A stretch of DNA of 64,000 nt from Neokomagataea anthophila (GCF_018122595.1 NZ_JAGRQH010000003.1:248001-312000); one strand, 5' to 3'. Numbered from the stretch's first letter, positions 43,908-52,774 are shown. Translations and numbers: made by a program. Notes: generated from the sequence alone by a model not told the origin.

Positions 43908-45566
43908 ATGCTCATAAAACGACCATCTGGCTACACTTTTAGACGTACCATTCCGCTACAGTACCGCGATATTTTAGGACAATCCGAGATATGGTTGGCA
44001 TTAGGAACATCTCGAAGGGTTGAAGCGAATGCACAAGCAGGAGCATTATATTCACACCTCGAAAACCTGTTTTTACAAATCAAGGGAGGCAAAAAATTGT
44101 CTGAAAAGTTCACCTTAAAAAAATATTTATTAGAGCGAGTAAAAGAACACCCGAGCGATTTCGAGGGTGATAATTGGTTGGATGTCGTAAACAAACGTAT
44201 AAATAGCAGGAGCAAACATTTAGAAGGTGCTCCGCAGAAAATTATTGACCAATTTCTAACAATGATTAACACCCGTCAAACTCATATGACGGAAGAATTA
44301 AACAAATTAATTCAAGAACTTAATCAAGCAAAATTAGAAGGAAACAAGGAACGTGAGGCACAGCTAAATCAAAACCTCGCGCTCGCTTTATCTGCCCTTA
44401 ATAACGCTATGAACACACAAACACAGCCAATAAGCCCCCTGCCCCAACCCGCTCCTATTGTTCAGGCCGAACCGTGCAATTTTTTAGAAATAAGCAAAGA
44501 ATATATTGAGAAAAGACGCCCTAACATTGGAATAGAAACGATTGAACAGCTTGTTAAGGCTTGCGGATTGTTCGCTAAGTTTATGGACGAACGCCAGAAC
44601 CTTACGGATTACACACGAAGAGATGCTGTCAAGTTCATTGATTTAATTAGACAATTGCCAAAAACTTATGGGAAGTCATCGAAAGACGCTGGAAAAACAC
44701 TCGATAAAATTATCGAGGACGCGACCAAGAAAGACCCCGAATACCTTACTATTTCAGAGGATGTAATAAAAAGACACGCCGGAAACGTGGGAAAAGTTTG
44801 GGCCTACGCTGTTAGTGTTGGATACATTCAAAAACACGAAAGCAACGATATATGGACAGGCCATATATATGAATCAATAAGAGAAAAAACAACAAAACGA
44901 AGACCATACAAACCCCACGAATTACAAGCACTTATGTCAACAAAATGGGGGAGCAGAATAAACGTAAATACGGCTCGGCAAATCATTGCAATTGGTTCAT
45001 ATACAGGTATGAGAGTAGAAGAGATTTGCAGGTTACGACCGAAAGATATTGAAAAAATAGACGATATTTTATGCTTCCATCTTCAAATACACGAAGCCGA
45101 AAACGACCAAACATTTTGGGACCCTAAAACAGAAGCAGGAGAGCGAATTATCCCGCTTCACTCATACTTAAAATCAAAACAATTAGGATTTTTAGACAGA
45201 GTGAAAAACTGCGAAAAAACAAAAAGAACCTATATTTTTTATGATGTTCCTTATGACAAAAATAGAGAAAAAAAAGGAGCAGGATTCTCTAAAAGATTCA
45301 GTGCATTCAAACAAAAATCGGGATTACCTTCTGACATATGTTTCCATAGCTTCAGACATTTAGTTCGTACAAAATTAGGAAACAGAGACGGACTTAATGA
45401 CAGAAACCTATATCCTACGGAATGGATTGACCAGATTTTGGGACATGAAACGCCGGGAATGGGGGCAAGATATTCACGAGAAGGCACAAACCCAAAAAAC
45501 TTATTAAAGGTTATCAACACCTTAAAGTATGAAAACTGGGAACCTCATTTAATTTTATGTCGATAA
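43908..45566 (+). CDS. int: tyrosine recombinase (integrase)
   Basis: About 552 residues. The N-terminus has the LIKRPSGYTFRRTIP...IWLALGTS pattern of integrases with a DUF6538-type start. A Lys/Gln-rich helical region and the SAM-like core-binding domain follow (about 200-320). The catalytic domain has Arg in GMRVEEICRL (about 366), HSFRH (about 478), LGHETPG (about 510), and the nucleophile Tyr in ARYSREG (about 521), so all key residues are present. The ATG at 43908 is preferred to a TTG 15 codons upstream, which would start inside the repeat region. Expected to recombine the 18-bp tRNA-Gln site. Confidence 0.93.
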   Translation: MLIKRPSGYTFRRTIPLQYRDILGQSEIWLALGTSRRVEANAQAGALYSHLENLFLQIKGGKKLSEKFTLKKYLLERVKEHPSDFEGDNWLDVVNKRINSRSKHLEGAPQKIIDQFLTMINTRQTHMTEELNKLIQELNQAKLEGNKEREAQLNQNLALALSALNNAMNTQTQPISPLPQPAPIVQAEPCNFLEISKEYIEKRRPNIGIETIEQLVKACGLFAKFMDERQNLTDYTRRDAVKFIDLIRQLPKTYGKSSKDAGKTLDKIIEDATKKDPEYLTISEDVIKRHAGNVGKVWAYAVSVGYIQKHESNDIWTGHIYESIREKTTKRRPYKPHELQALMSTKWGSRINVNTARQIIAIGSYTGMRVEEICRLRPKDIEKIDDILCFHLQIHEAENDQTFWDPKTEAGERIIPLHSYLKSKQLGFLDRVKNCEKTKRTYIFYDVPYDKNREKKGAGFSKRFSAFKQKSGLPSDICFHSFRHLVRTKLGNRDGLNDRNLYPTEWIDQILGHETPGMGARYSREGTNPKNLLKVINTLKYENWEPHLILCR

Positions 45567-45572
45567 AAAAAA

Positions 45573-45590
45573 GGGGGCCAAATGGTCCCC
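45573..45590. terminator. terminator between int and the opposing membrane-protein gene
   Basis: GGGGGCC-AAAT-GGTCCCC hairpin with an A8 run on the left, which gives a U8 tail to leftward transcripts. The same hairpin, with a different loop, lies at 50810-50827, also between convergent genes. Confidence 0.8.
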
Positions 45591-45600
45591 TAGTCCTTGT

Positions 45601-46287
45601 TTACTTAGGAAAAATAGATCTTACTATTTCCAAATCAGCTTTAAACTTTTCCATTGAAGCCAAGACTCTTACATTTTCAGAAGGGTTATCTCCTTGGCCT
45701 TTTTTTAATTGTGCAATAAGGGGAATATTACGTGTAAGAAAATCTTCCTTTATATGTTTTAATACATTATCATTTAATTTTAAGTTTAAAAAAATATAAT
45801 ACAAATCATTTTCTATATAATTAGTATTTTCAATTATATATGCCAACTGACTTATTCCTTCAAAATAATATATAATACAAAGTACATCATATTGAGCATG
45901 TTTTGCTTTTTCGTTATTTGTTTCAATAAAGTATATGAATTGATTCATTTTGGAAAAAATTCCATTTAGCTTAAGGCAAATCTCATGGAGTATTTGTGAA
46001 TAAACTTCAATTTCTGATATTTTTGTACTATTTTTCACAACAGCATTAGATTTTTTTGCAATTTTCGATGTTTTTCTTGCCGTATACATAATGGCAAGTA
46101 ATGTATACATAGAAATAAAAGATTGAAACCAATTAGAATAATCGCCTATCCATTCGTGACCATGGTAAGGCATATAAAGAAAATATCTTCGCCACAAATA
46201 AAATATCGTTATTCCCAAGGGAAGCAAGCAAGCAAGAACTAAAACAATCTTTTCAAGAATATTTAAACGATTTAACATTTCTCTCAT
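45601..46287 (-). CDS. membrane protein of unknown function (element cargo)
   Basis: 228 residues from an ATG with AAGGG eight bases ahead; a TTG 15 codons upstream is less likely. Two spans near the N-terminus (IVLVLACLLPLGITIFYL and FQSFISMYTLLAIMYTA) are followed by a Lys-rich stretch and a mostly helical cytoplasmic part of about 150 residues. I do not recognise a family. It stands alone on the minus strand between int and a small gene, a usual place for cargo in integrative elements; a defence or exclusion role is possible but not shown. Confidence 0.65.
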   Translation of the reverse strand: MREMLNRLNILEKIVLVLACLLPLGITIFYLWRRYFLYMPYHGHEWIGDYSNWFQSFISMYTLLAIMYTARKTSKIAKKSNAVVKNSTKISEIEVYSQILHEICLKLNGIFSKMNQFIYFIETNNEKAKHAQYDVLCIIYYFEGISQLAYIIENTNYIENDLYYIFLNLKLNDNVLKHIKEDFLTRNIPLIAQLKKGQGDNPSENVRVLASMEKFKADLEIVRSIFPK

Positions 46288-46363
46288 TAGAAAACCCTTA
46301 TCCAGACTGGTGAATCTGAATAAAGGTTCCAACTTTCAAGGCGTTAACACAACCCCTCTTTTC

Positions 46364-46579
46364 TCAAAATCGGTTAAGACGACCTGCTTCTTTTGCACGA
46401 GCGAAAACAAATAATGGGTCCGCCTTGCATCGTGCAATCATCTTATCCCTTTCAACAGGGTCAGATATTTCTTTCGCCATAAACTCTTCGAATGTTTCTG
46501 GACGAGGACGACTTGCTAATTCTTTAGCCCTAATTGCTTTTATCTGTTGTTTTGTTCTCTTTCTTCTCTTGTTATTCAT
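46364..46579 (-). CDS. small basic protein of unknown function
   Basis: 71 residues, starting with a very basic stretch (MNNKRRKRTKQQIKAIRAKEL) and then an acidic helix (EEFMAKEISDPVERDKM). An AAAAGGAG site precedes the ATG. It is divergent from the replication gene, the position of many copy-control or excisionase genes, but no helix-turn-helix is evident, so no function is assigned. Confidence 0.6.
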   Translation of the reverse strand: MNNKRRKRTKQQIKAIRAKELASRPRPETFEEFMAKEISDPVERDKMIARCKADPLFVFARAKEAGRLNRF

Positions 46580-46657
46580 ATTAATGACTCCTTTTAATGT
46601 GATAATTATACAACACCTTTACGAATAATACAAATAAATTATATAAAAAACAAAAAA

Positions 46658-46688
46658 AAATCCACATAGCGAGGAACTATGTGGATTT
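46658..46688 (-). terminator. hairpin with leftward U-tract upstream of rep
   Basis: Twelve perfect base pairs (46658-46669 with 46677-46688), seven-base loop. Nine A lie to the left, so only leftward transcripts get a U-tail. It would stop antisense transcription leaving the replication gene, or could be a single-strand origin structure. Confidence 0.6.
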
Positions 46689-46690
46689 AT

Positions 46691-46706
46691 GTGATATACT
46701 AATCAC
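46691..46706. promoter_or_regulatory. candidate operator GTGAT-N6-ATCAC before rep
   Basis: Perfect inverted repeat of five-base half sites, 60 bases before the rep start and 112 bases from the divergent small gene. The same half sites recur within the nested repeat at 54183-54245, suggesting one shared regulator. Confidence 0.4.
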
Positions 46707-46765
46707 AGCAACACAATCATTATAACACATATTTATAAGGATTTTATATAAACGAGGGTAATTAA

Positions 46766-49303
46766 ATGAAAAATAAAGAATATTATGCACAAAACGCTAC
46801 TTTTAAAATGCAAAAAGAACCAATGATCGGTTCATCTGCTTATTTAGAATTAATGGAAAATGAACACCTTGCGGAGGGTATATATAACGAAGGAGAGTTT
46901 GCACAGATAATTCCTTCGGATGAATATTTTATCGCGTTGCAAATCATTAACACCCGTAATTTAAACTTATTAACAAAATCATTAATCGATAGACCGCAAA
47001 ATCTGGTAGATTTAGCATTCTGCGTGAAGCATAAGAACCAAGAATTACGAGCATTCGAAAACAGCAAAACAATTGCTTGGAAATACCTGTTAAGGCTTGA
47101 TAGTTTTCTATGCAACTTCGAAAAATTATCAGAAAGTGATAAAACGATTATTGATTTAATCGAAGAAAAATTAAACGAAATCAATGATCTAAATGAATAT
47201 CAAACAATTAAAAGGGCTGAACAATTTTTGGGGCTTTCAACGTTTGCGGGTGAAGCAATTGCTAAATTATCTAAAACAAAATTAAAAACTATTACGAAAC
47301 ATATAGAAAGAATTAGGGATTATACAATCGATAATATGCCGGAACCTCATGAAAAATATGGACATAGTTTTACGAAATTAAACAAATATTATAAATCATT
47401 AATCAAACAACATAATTATATATTACATCACTACAAAGAAATTAAAAGATTCGTTGAAAAAGGTGAGGAAAAAATAGGAGATTTTGTTGATTTTCACGAA
47501 AAAGCGGGGACGTTAGGTGTTGTTTCAGGTGGAGAAGATAACATAAAAATTGCAACAGATTCAATCATTTACAAAAATCAGTTAGCATTCAAAATAGAAA
47601 CACATGAACAAGAAAGATTAACACCCGAACAAGTATCAAAAGGCTTGCGTATATCTGATAGGAACATTATTTCCCGACAGCTTAGGGCAATCGGACGACA
47701 AGGAATGGCGGATTTAGCATCGTGCCTTGGTTTGGTTTCAGGAAAACCCGGAAATAATAACCATCATTGTCATGTATTTGTATCCAAAAATAAAAAACAG
47801 GTACTTACAAATGGAAAAAAATGGGCACAAGCCGTAGGCGTTAGAAGGCAGTCTTTAAAGAATGAAGCTGGAAACCTTTGGAATGTGATACAAAACAAGC
47901 AAAAACAAGGACTTGCAAGCATGTATTCTATTGTTAAAGGATATGAGGATCACGCAAACGAGATTGGTTATGCTTGTTTTTTTGGTACTTTAACCCTTCC
48001 GGGAGAATATCATCCCGCTCCAAAAAGCATGGGCTATGAAAAAAATGAGGCTTGGGATTATTTACTTCACAATCTTAAACAATCTCGAATCGAATTATCC
48101 GAAAAGTTTAGGTATTTGCGTTCAAGAATAATAAAAAGCAAGGATTTAAAAGGATTTTTTGGGCTAAAAACGTTTGAGTTTCATAAAGACGGATGCCCTC
48201 ACCTGCATTTTATGTTGTGGCTCCCGCCATTTTATAAAGATAAAAAAACGGGGGAGCAAAGAGAGACAAAGGAATTATTAAAGCATCACGTAGAAGCGTT
48301 AGCACCCGGACACGGACACGACATTCGCGTAATAGCAAAAGAGCCAGAAAATGATGGAGATGATGAAGAAAATGAGCAAATAAGAGCAACACCAACATCT
48401 TATATAATGAAATATATAACAAAGGGATTAGAGTTTATCGATCCAGAAGATATGCAGGACGATGGAGAATATACAAAATATAGGGCCATGCTTTCGGCTT
48501 GCGGGGGTAGAGCATTCTCATTTGTGGGCTGTCGCGGAATTAGAACCCTCTGGAACAGGTTGTATAATGCAAATGATGCAGAGTTTTCTAATCAGTCAAA
48601 GGAATGGAAAGAGATACATTACAACGTAAAAATGTCGAAAATATTATGGAACAGTGCAAAAACAGCAGATAATACAGACGAGGACAGCGATAAAAACGAG
48701 TTAAAACTCGCAAGCCGTAGGCACAGCCTTCAAGCTTTACGCTTGTTAAACGTATTTCCTGATACACAAAACGACTATAAAATAATTCCTTCATATAAGA
48801 TGGAAGATAATAGATTTTTAGAAGAAACAAAGAAACATAAGGGATGGACGTTAATAACAGAAACTGGAGAAGATTCTTTCTTTTCTCTGAAAAAGTTTGA
48901 CGATATTGAACTGTTTTCAACGTGTGACGAAGATAAAAAAGATATCACGGGGTTACGTTCACTTGCAAAACGCAAAGAGATTTTGGGAAGAGTTGGATTA
49001 GTTAAAGATAGACTTACAACCCAAGATATTAGTAATTTGTTCGGTATTTACGATAAAAACGTTAATCTTTTACATAATGTTATGATTGAAAAAGTTGAAA
49101 TAGAGAAGGAAATATATAGAAAAAATGTAAACGTATTTGATGATATTAATAGAGAGGTTGCACTTAATTATACATATCCAAGAACGGAGCCGTTGGCTCC
49201 TTTCACAGAGGAAGAAATAAGGAAGCAACAAAGAGCAGATGCGGAAAATATGGCAATTATGAGCCTTCGAGCGTTAAGAGAAGACTATTTTAAGCAGTAT
49301 TAA
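46766..49303 (+). CDS. phage P2 gpA-like replication initiation endonuclease (HUH Rep)
   Basis: 845 residues. The central part has the three motifs of the gene A family of rolling-circle initiators: TLTLPGEYH (about 408-416), HKDGCPHLHFMLW with the HxH metal pair (about 472-484), and SYIMKYITKG with two tyrosines four apart (about 545-554), as in P2 gpA. A FVGCRGIRTLW segment follows as in gpA. The long N-terminal 400 and C-terminal 200 residues have no family I recognise. A GAGG site precedes the ATG. It should nick one strand at an origin and let the excised circle replicate; the origin may be the GC-rich structured stretch just downstream. Confidence 0.85.
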   Translation: MKNKEYYAQNATFKMQKEPMIGSSAYLELMENEHLAEGIYNEGEFAQIIPSDEYFIALQIINTRNLNLLTKSLIDRPQNLVDLAFCVKHKNQELRAFENSKTIAWKYLLRLDSFLCNFEKLSESDKTIIDLIEEKLNEINDLNEYQTIKRAEQFLGLSTFAGEAIAKLSKTKLKTITKHIERIRDYTIDNMPEPHEKYGHSFTKLNKYYKSLIKQHNYILHHYKEIKRFVEKGEEKIGDFVDFHEKAGTLGVVSGGEDNIKIATDSIIYKNQLAFKIETHEQERLTPEQVSKGLRISDRNIISRQLRAIGRQGMADLASCLGLVSGKPGNNNHHCHVFVSKNKKQVLTNGKKWAQAVGVRRQSLKNEAGNLWNVIQNKQKQGLASMYSIVKGYEDHANEIGYACFFGTLTLPGEYHPAPKSMGYEKNEAWDYLLHNLKQSRIELSEKFRYLRSRIIKSKDLKGFFGLKTFEFHKDGCPHLHFMLWLPPFYKDKKTGEQRETKELLKHHVEALAPGHGHDIRVIAKEPENDGDDEENEQIRATPTSYIMKYITKGLEFIDPEDMQDDGEYTKYRAMLSACGGRAFSFVGCRGIRTLWNRLYNANDAEFSNQSKEWKEIHYNVKMSKILWNSAKTADNTDEDSDKNELKLASRRHSLQALRLLNVFPDTQNDYKIIPSYKMEDNRFLEETKKHKGWTLITETGEDSFFSLKKFDDIELFSTCDEDKKDITGLRSLAKRKEILGRVGLVKDRLTTQDISNLFGIYDKNVNLLHNVMIEKVEIEKEIYRKNVNVFDDINREVALNYTYPRTEPLAPFTEEEIRKQQRADAENMAIMSLRALREDYFKQY

Positions 49304-49676
49304 CCTGAAAAATTACTCTTAAAGCATTGAAAACAATAACAAAAAAGAAGCACACGGGAGAGATGTATCTATCACAGATGGCCTATGGCCAGCCTACGGC
49401 GCTCGCTCTGTTCGGATGTCGTAATTTGCTGGATATACTTCTTTGCAATGAAGCGGAGCGGGTGATAATTGGCTGTTTTCTGCGATATAATACCCTTCTT
49501 GTTTCAGTTCGTCCCCCGATGCTTGCCCCCCGACCTGGGGAGCTTCGCGGGTTATTTGGGTTAAATATTAAGCCCTCTGGGCCACCCAACCCTGCCGGGT
49601 TGGGGCTTCGTCGATAGCAATAACTATTATTTATAAATATGTGATATTATTTAATACAAATAGGAGAATACAAACA
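49304..49676. other. non-coding GC-rich structured stretch, candidate replication origin
   Basis: 372 bases without a convincing gene. Positions 49375-49615 are much more GC-rich than the rest of the element and hold several inverted repeats: TGGCC-TAT-GGCCA (49379-49391) and CCCAACCC-TGCC-GGGTTGGG (49585-49604), the latter enclosed by AAGCCC/GGGCTT. An AT-rich stretch follows (49616-49660). A 96-codon open frame at 49327 crosses the hairpins, has no good ribosome site and low-complexity sequence; I reject it. Origin function is inferred from structure and from lying next to rep. Confidence 0.45.
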
Positions 49677-50066
49677 ATGAAACCCGATATCGCTTTTGCT
49701 TCACTTTTTATAAGTAAAATAATTATGGAATTGTTAATAGATTGCATAGATGAACATAACAGAGATAACTACGCAGACATAACAGCCAATGAAGTATTAG
49801 AAAACTTCACGAATAATAATATATCTTTAAAATATATAAAAAACGATAACACAAGATTTTTAACAGAGATGCTTTATCTATCAAAAAGAAAAATTATTAT
49901 ACAAAATATTGTCGAAATAGGAAAAATATTACAATCATCTAAGGTAAATAACAGATATGATAAAAATGAGTTCGAAAGATTATTTAATATAAAACTTAAT
50001 CGAATGCTCGAAATCGAAGCAAATGCAAAAATCGCACAGCAAAAAAGTCTTTTAGGATTAATATAA
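49677..50066 (+). CDS. hypothetical helical protein
   Basis: 129 residues from an ATG with AGGAG ten bases before; an earlier in-frame start lacks a site. Composition is rich in Asn, Ile, Glu and Lys, and it appears all-helical with no membrane span or known motif. Same direction as rep and the MucR-like gene, so it may be in one transcript. Function unknown. Confidence 0.6.
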   Translation: MKPDIAFASLFISKIIMELLIDCIDEHNRDNYADITANEVLENFTNNNISLKYIKNDNTRFLTEMLYLSKRKIIIQNIVEIGKILQSSKVNNRYDKNEFERLFNIKLNRMLEIEANAKIAQQKSLLGLI

Positions 50067-50131
50067 ATATAGACATATAGAAAAAAACTCGATAAAATCG
50101 GGGTAATCTTTTATGTTTTGGAGTTAATAAT

Positions 50132-50803
50132 ATGTATTTTGGCGATTTCAAACCCCCTCAAAAAGAACAAAACGACAAGCTAACCGACGCAGAACTCACG
50201 CGGTTGGCGACTGAATTAGTATCAAACTATACAAAAACCCGCCCCCTTGAACCCCACGACTTTTTTAGGTTCTTTCAAGAGGTTAAAAAGATGTTAGCAA
50301 GTGGACAAACTGTTGAGTTAACACAACAAGCACCGAAACAAATAGAAGCATCTGCACCAGAACCAGCAGAAAAACCTAAATCACAAAAGCCCAAAGAACC
50401 GAAACCAGAAGCACCGAAACAAGGATACGATATTAAAAACCATAAAATCGATGCACACGGTTTCAGAATTATCACGACAAAAAACGGCGAGAAATCAGCG
50501 AAAAAGATAATCGATTGGGACAAAACAACACCAGCCATCCCAGTTTCAGAGAGTGTATTTGATGATAAAATTATTTGTTTAGAAGATGGCGTCGAAAAAG
50601 TAATGTTAAAGCGTTATTTATGGACAGAGTACGGACTAACACCGCAAGAATACCGCGAACGCTGGAACCTCCCCGCAAATTATCCGATGGCTACAAAAAA
50701 TAACTCCGACAAAAAGAAAGAGACAGCTACAAAGTCAGGCTTCGGCAGAAATAAAGAAGAAACAGCAGAAGAACAAACCGACGAAACAAACACGGAAGCC
50801 TAA
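50132..50803 (+). CDS. MucR/Ros-like transcriptional regulator lacking zinc ligands
   Basis: 223 residues. The N-terminal helix (LTRLATELVSNYTKT...FFQEVKKML) and the C-terminal block ICLEDG......LKRYLWTEYGLTPQEYRERWNLPANYPM match the Ros/MucR family closely. A Pro/Lys/Glu-rich linker of about 40 residues separates them. In Ros the finger uses two Cys and two His; here only one Cys remains, and the usual His positions are Tyr and Glu, so classical zinc binding looks lost. A Lys/Glu/Thr-rich tail of about 35 residues is extra. MucR proteins bind AT-rich DNA and act as silencers; it may control this element or the host. Confidence 0.8.
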   Translation: MYFGDFKPPQKEQNDKLTDAELTRLATELVSNYTKTRPLEPHDFFRFFQEVKKMLASGQTVELTQQAPKQIEASAPEPAEKPKSQKPKEPKPEAPKQGYDIKNHKIDAHGFRIITTKNGEKSAKKIIDWDKTTPAIPVSESVFDDKIICLEDGVEKVMLKRYLWTEYGLTPQEYRERWNLPANYPMATKNNSDKKKETATKSGFGRNKEETAEEQTDETNTEA

Positions 50804-50809
50804 AAATTA

Positions 50810-50831
50810 GGGGGCCAATCGGTCCCCTTTT
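50810..50831. terminator. terminator between the MucR-like gene and the leftward operon
   Basis: GGGGGCC-AATC-GGTCCCC hairpin followed by TTTT; nearly the same as 45573-45590. It serves both convergent transcripts. Confidence 0.82.
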
Positions 50832-50834
50832 CCT

Positions 50835-51002
50835 TTATTTATCCCCCATTATATCCATTAATTTTTTGTTCGAGACGTTCTGTTTTAGCATTGCTAAAAG
50901 CTTCTTACGACGCTCGTAATACCTTTTACTTTTTTCCGCTTGGGTTAGAATGCGCTCGGGGTATATACGCCCCCCGATGCGTGGCTTCACTATTTTACTC
51001 AT
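50835..51002 (-). CDS. 55-residue basic protein downstream of the helicase
   Basis: A short gene easily missed: ATG at 51002, stop at 50835. A GGAG eight bases before the ATG lies inside the last codons of the helicase gene, so translation is probably coupled. The protein starts MSKIVKPRIGGRIYPERILT and is rich in Lys, Arg and Tyr, with a helical middle (AEKSKRYYERRKKLLAML). No family recognised. It may be a DNA-binding or helicase-partner peptide, but that is inference only. Confidence 0.6.
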   Translation of the reverse strand: MSKIVKPRIGGRIYPERILTQAEKSKRYYERRKKLLAMLKQNVSNKKLMDIMGDK

Positions 51003-51007
51003 AATTT

Positions 51008-52711
51008 TTACTCCATCGTTTCGTCTATAATTTTCTGTTTTTTGGCTATTTTCTGCGCCATATCCGCATCGAACGAACCTTCAAGCAAGAGATGCTGGAC
51101 GAAGACGGTGCTATCCTGCCCTATGCGGTGAGCGCGGTCTTCGGCTTGGCTCATCTTCGCGGGTGTCCAATCGATTTCACAGAATACGACGCGGTTAGCG
51201 CGAGTAAGCGTCAGACCTTCGGAGCAAGCGTGAATGCTTCCGACAAAGATTTTATATCGTTCGTCATTTTGAAAGCTATCAACAATATCTTGTCGATTCT
51301 CCTTGTCTGTTGACCCATCAATTTTTAACACCCCTAAATCCTTTAACCCCTCACATAAACCCGCGATTATTTCTTTGTGATGTGCAAAAACGATAACTTT
51401 TTGGTCAGGTTCTTCGTCGATTATATCTTTAATTATTTGAATGCATTGCGGAAGCTTGGCTATAGCCGTATCTTTTCTTAATTTTGCTATTTCACCGAGT
51501 AAAACACTACCAACATTGCTTTTCAGATTCTTAACTTGCTCCTCATATTCTGCCGTTGTCGTATCCTTCTTATTCTTTTCTAACTCCTCTAATTGTTTCT
51601 TGTATGCTTCATATTCTTTTTTGTGCTTTTGCTCTGCTTTGAGTGCGTCTTTTTCTTGTTTTGTCGTCACGGGCAGTTCAATAACTTGCCTAATTTTCTT
51701 CGGTAATTCCTTTAATACGTCATTTTTTACACGTCTAATCATAATAGATGATCTCAATTTTTCATTAAGTTCATCTAAGTTAGAAGCACCTGAAAAATCC
51801 CACCCGTATCTACTTTCGAATGCATCACAATATTTTTTCGCAAAATACATAAAATCAGGAAAGATATTAGGAGCCAAGCTATTACAAATAGGCCACAATT
51901 CTAACGGTCTATTCATAAGAGGCGTACCAGTCATATATATACGACGTTTTGCGGGAATTCCCCCTTTTCCACCTTTACCCAAGATGTTTTTTGTACGTTT
52001 AGACTTTGCATTTTTGACGTAATGACATTCATCTAAAATTAATAAATCAAAACTCATATTTTTTATTTGCTTATTGATTTCATTATCACGACTGAAAACG
52101 TCATAAGTCGTTATCAAAATATCTGAATCATCAATTTTCTTCGTCGTTGCAAAGCCGACAGATAAATCACGACTACCAAACTTTTGAATCTCATTAGCCC
52201 AGTTTTTTGACAAAGAAGCCGTGCAGATAATCAAGACTTTTTGAACGTCTGAACCATTAATCGCACCGATAGCCTGGGCTGTTTTCCCGAGGCCCATTTC
52301 ATCACCGATTAATATATTCGGACGCTGTAAAGCTTGCTCAATGCCTGCAAGCTGATACGGCAGGAATGCGAAATCCTGGCCACACGGTACGGTAAAGCCT
52401 TCGGATGGTACAACCGAGCGAGAAAGCGCGACAGCCCGCTCTATAGCTAATTTTTCAGCTTCTATGCGTGCGTTGTATTCGATGACGGCTTCTTGCAGTT
52501 CAGTGCGGAATGCATCATCGACTAAACCTTCAGCCAGTTCCGGTTCGCATTCGTCTAACAATTTTATAACTTTAGACGGATTGTATGTTTGCCATCTTTT
52601 AAAAATGCTACTCCAAACGAACCCGCATTCTTTTATATCATCTTTTTCGCTGTAATCGGAGATTACAAAATAACGTGTTCTATCGTTATATATTTCTTTA
52701 TCTATAATCAT
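51008..52711 (-). CDS. SNF2-family DNA helicase/translocase
   Basis: 567 residues. A short N-terminal domain (about 1-110) is followed by the SNF2 ATPase: motif I IGDEMGLGKTAQAIG, Ia CTASLSKNW, DEAH-type motif DECHYVKN, III MTGTPLMN, and the C-terminal lobe with VFAHHKEI, IHACSEGLTLTRANRV and motif VI QAEDRAHRIGQ. A Lys/Glu coiled-coil stretch is inserted between the lobes (KKEYEAYKKQLEELEKNKK). This compact form is common in phages and plasmids, where it may aid replication or recombination. Downstream part of a leftward run beginning at 53722 or 54169. Confidence 0.88.
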   Translation of the reverse strand: MIIDKEIYNDRTRYFVISDYSEKDDIKECGFVWSSIFKRWQTYNPSKVIKLLDECEPELAEGLVDDAFRTELQEAVIEYNARIEAEKLAIERAVALSRSVVPSEGFTVPCGQDFAFLPYQLAGIEQALQRPNILIGDEMGLGKTAQAIGAINGSDVQKVLIICTASLSKNWANEIQKFGSRDLSVGFATTKKIDDSDILITTYDVFSRDNEINKQIKNMSFDLLILDECHYVKNAKSKRTKNILGKGGKGGIPAKRRIYMTGTPLMNRPLELWPICNSLAPNIFPDFMYFAKKYCDAFESRYGWDFSGASNLDELNEKLRSSIMIRRVKNDVLKELPKKIRQVIELPVTTKQEKDALKAEQKHKKEYEAYKKQLEELEKNKKDTTTAEYEEQVKNLKSNVGSVLLGEIAKLRKDTAIAKLPQCIQIIKDIIDEEPDQKVIVFAHHKEIIAGLCEGLKDLGVLKIDGSTDKENRQDIVDSFQNDERYKIFVGSIHACSEGLTLTRANRVVFCEIDWTPAKMSQAEDRAHRIGQDSTVFVQHLLLEGSFDADMAQKIAKKQKIIDETME

Positions 52712-52774
52712 TTCCCTTTTCCCTGTTTAAATGGCTTATTTTTTTTAACGGGAAATAAGCAAAACCCGTAGTCT

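Noticed and set aside
49327-49617. Open frame of 96 codons after rep
   Set aside because: Crosses strong GC-rich hairpins, lacks a ribosome site, and its sequence is low-complexity (Pro/Gly/Arg) at the end; treated as non-coding.
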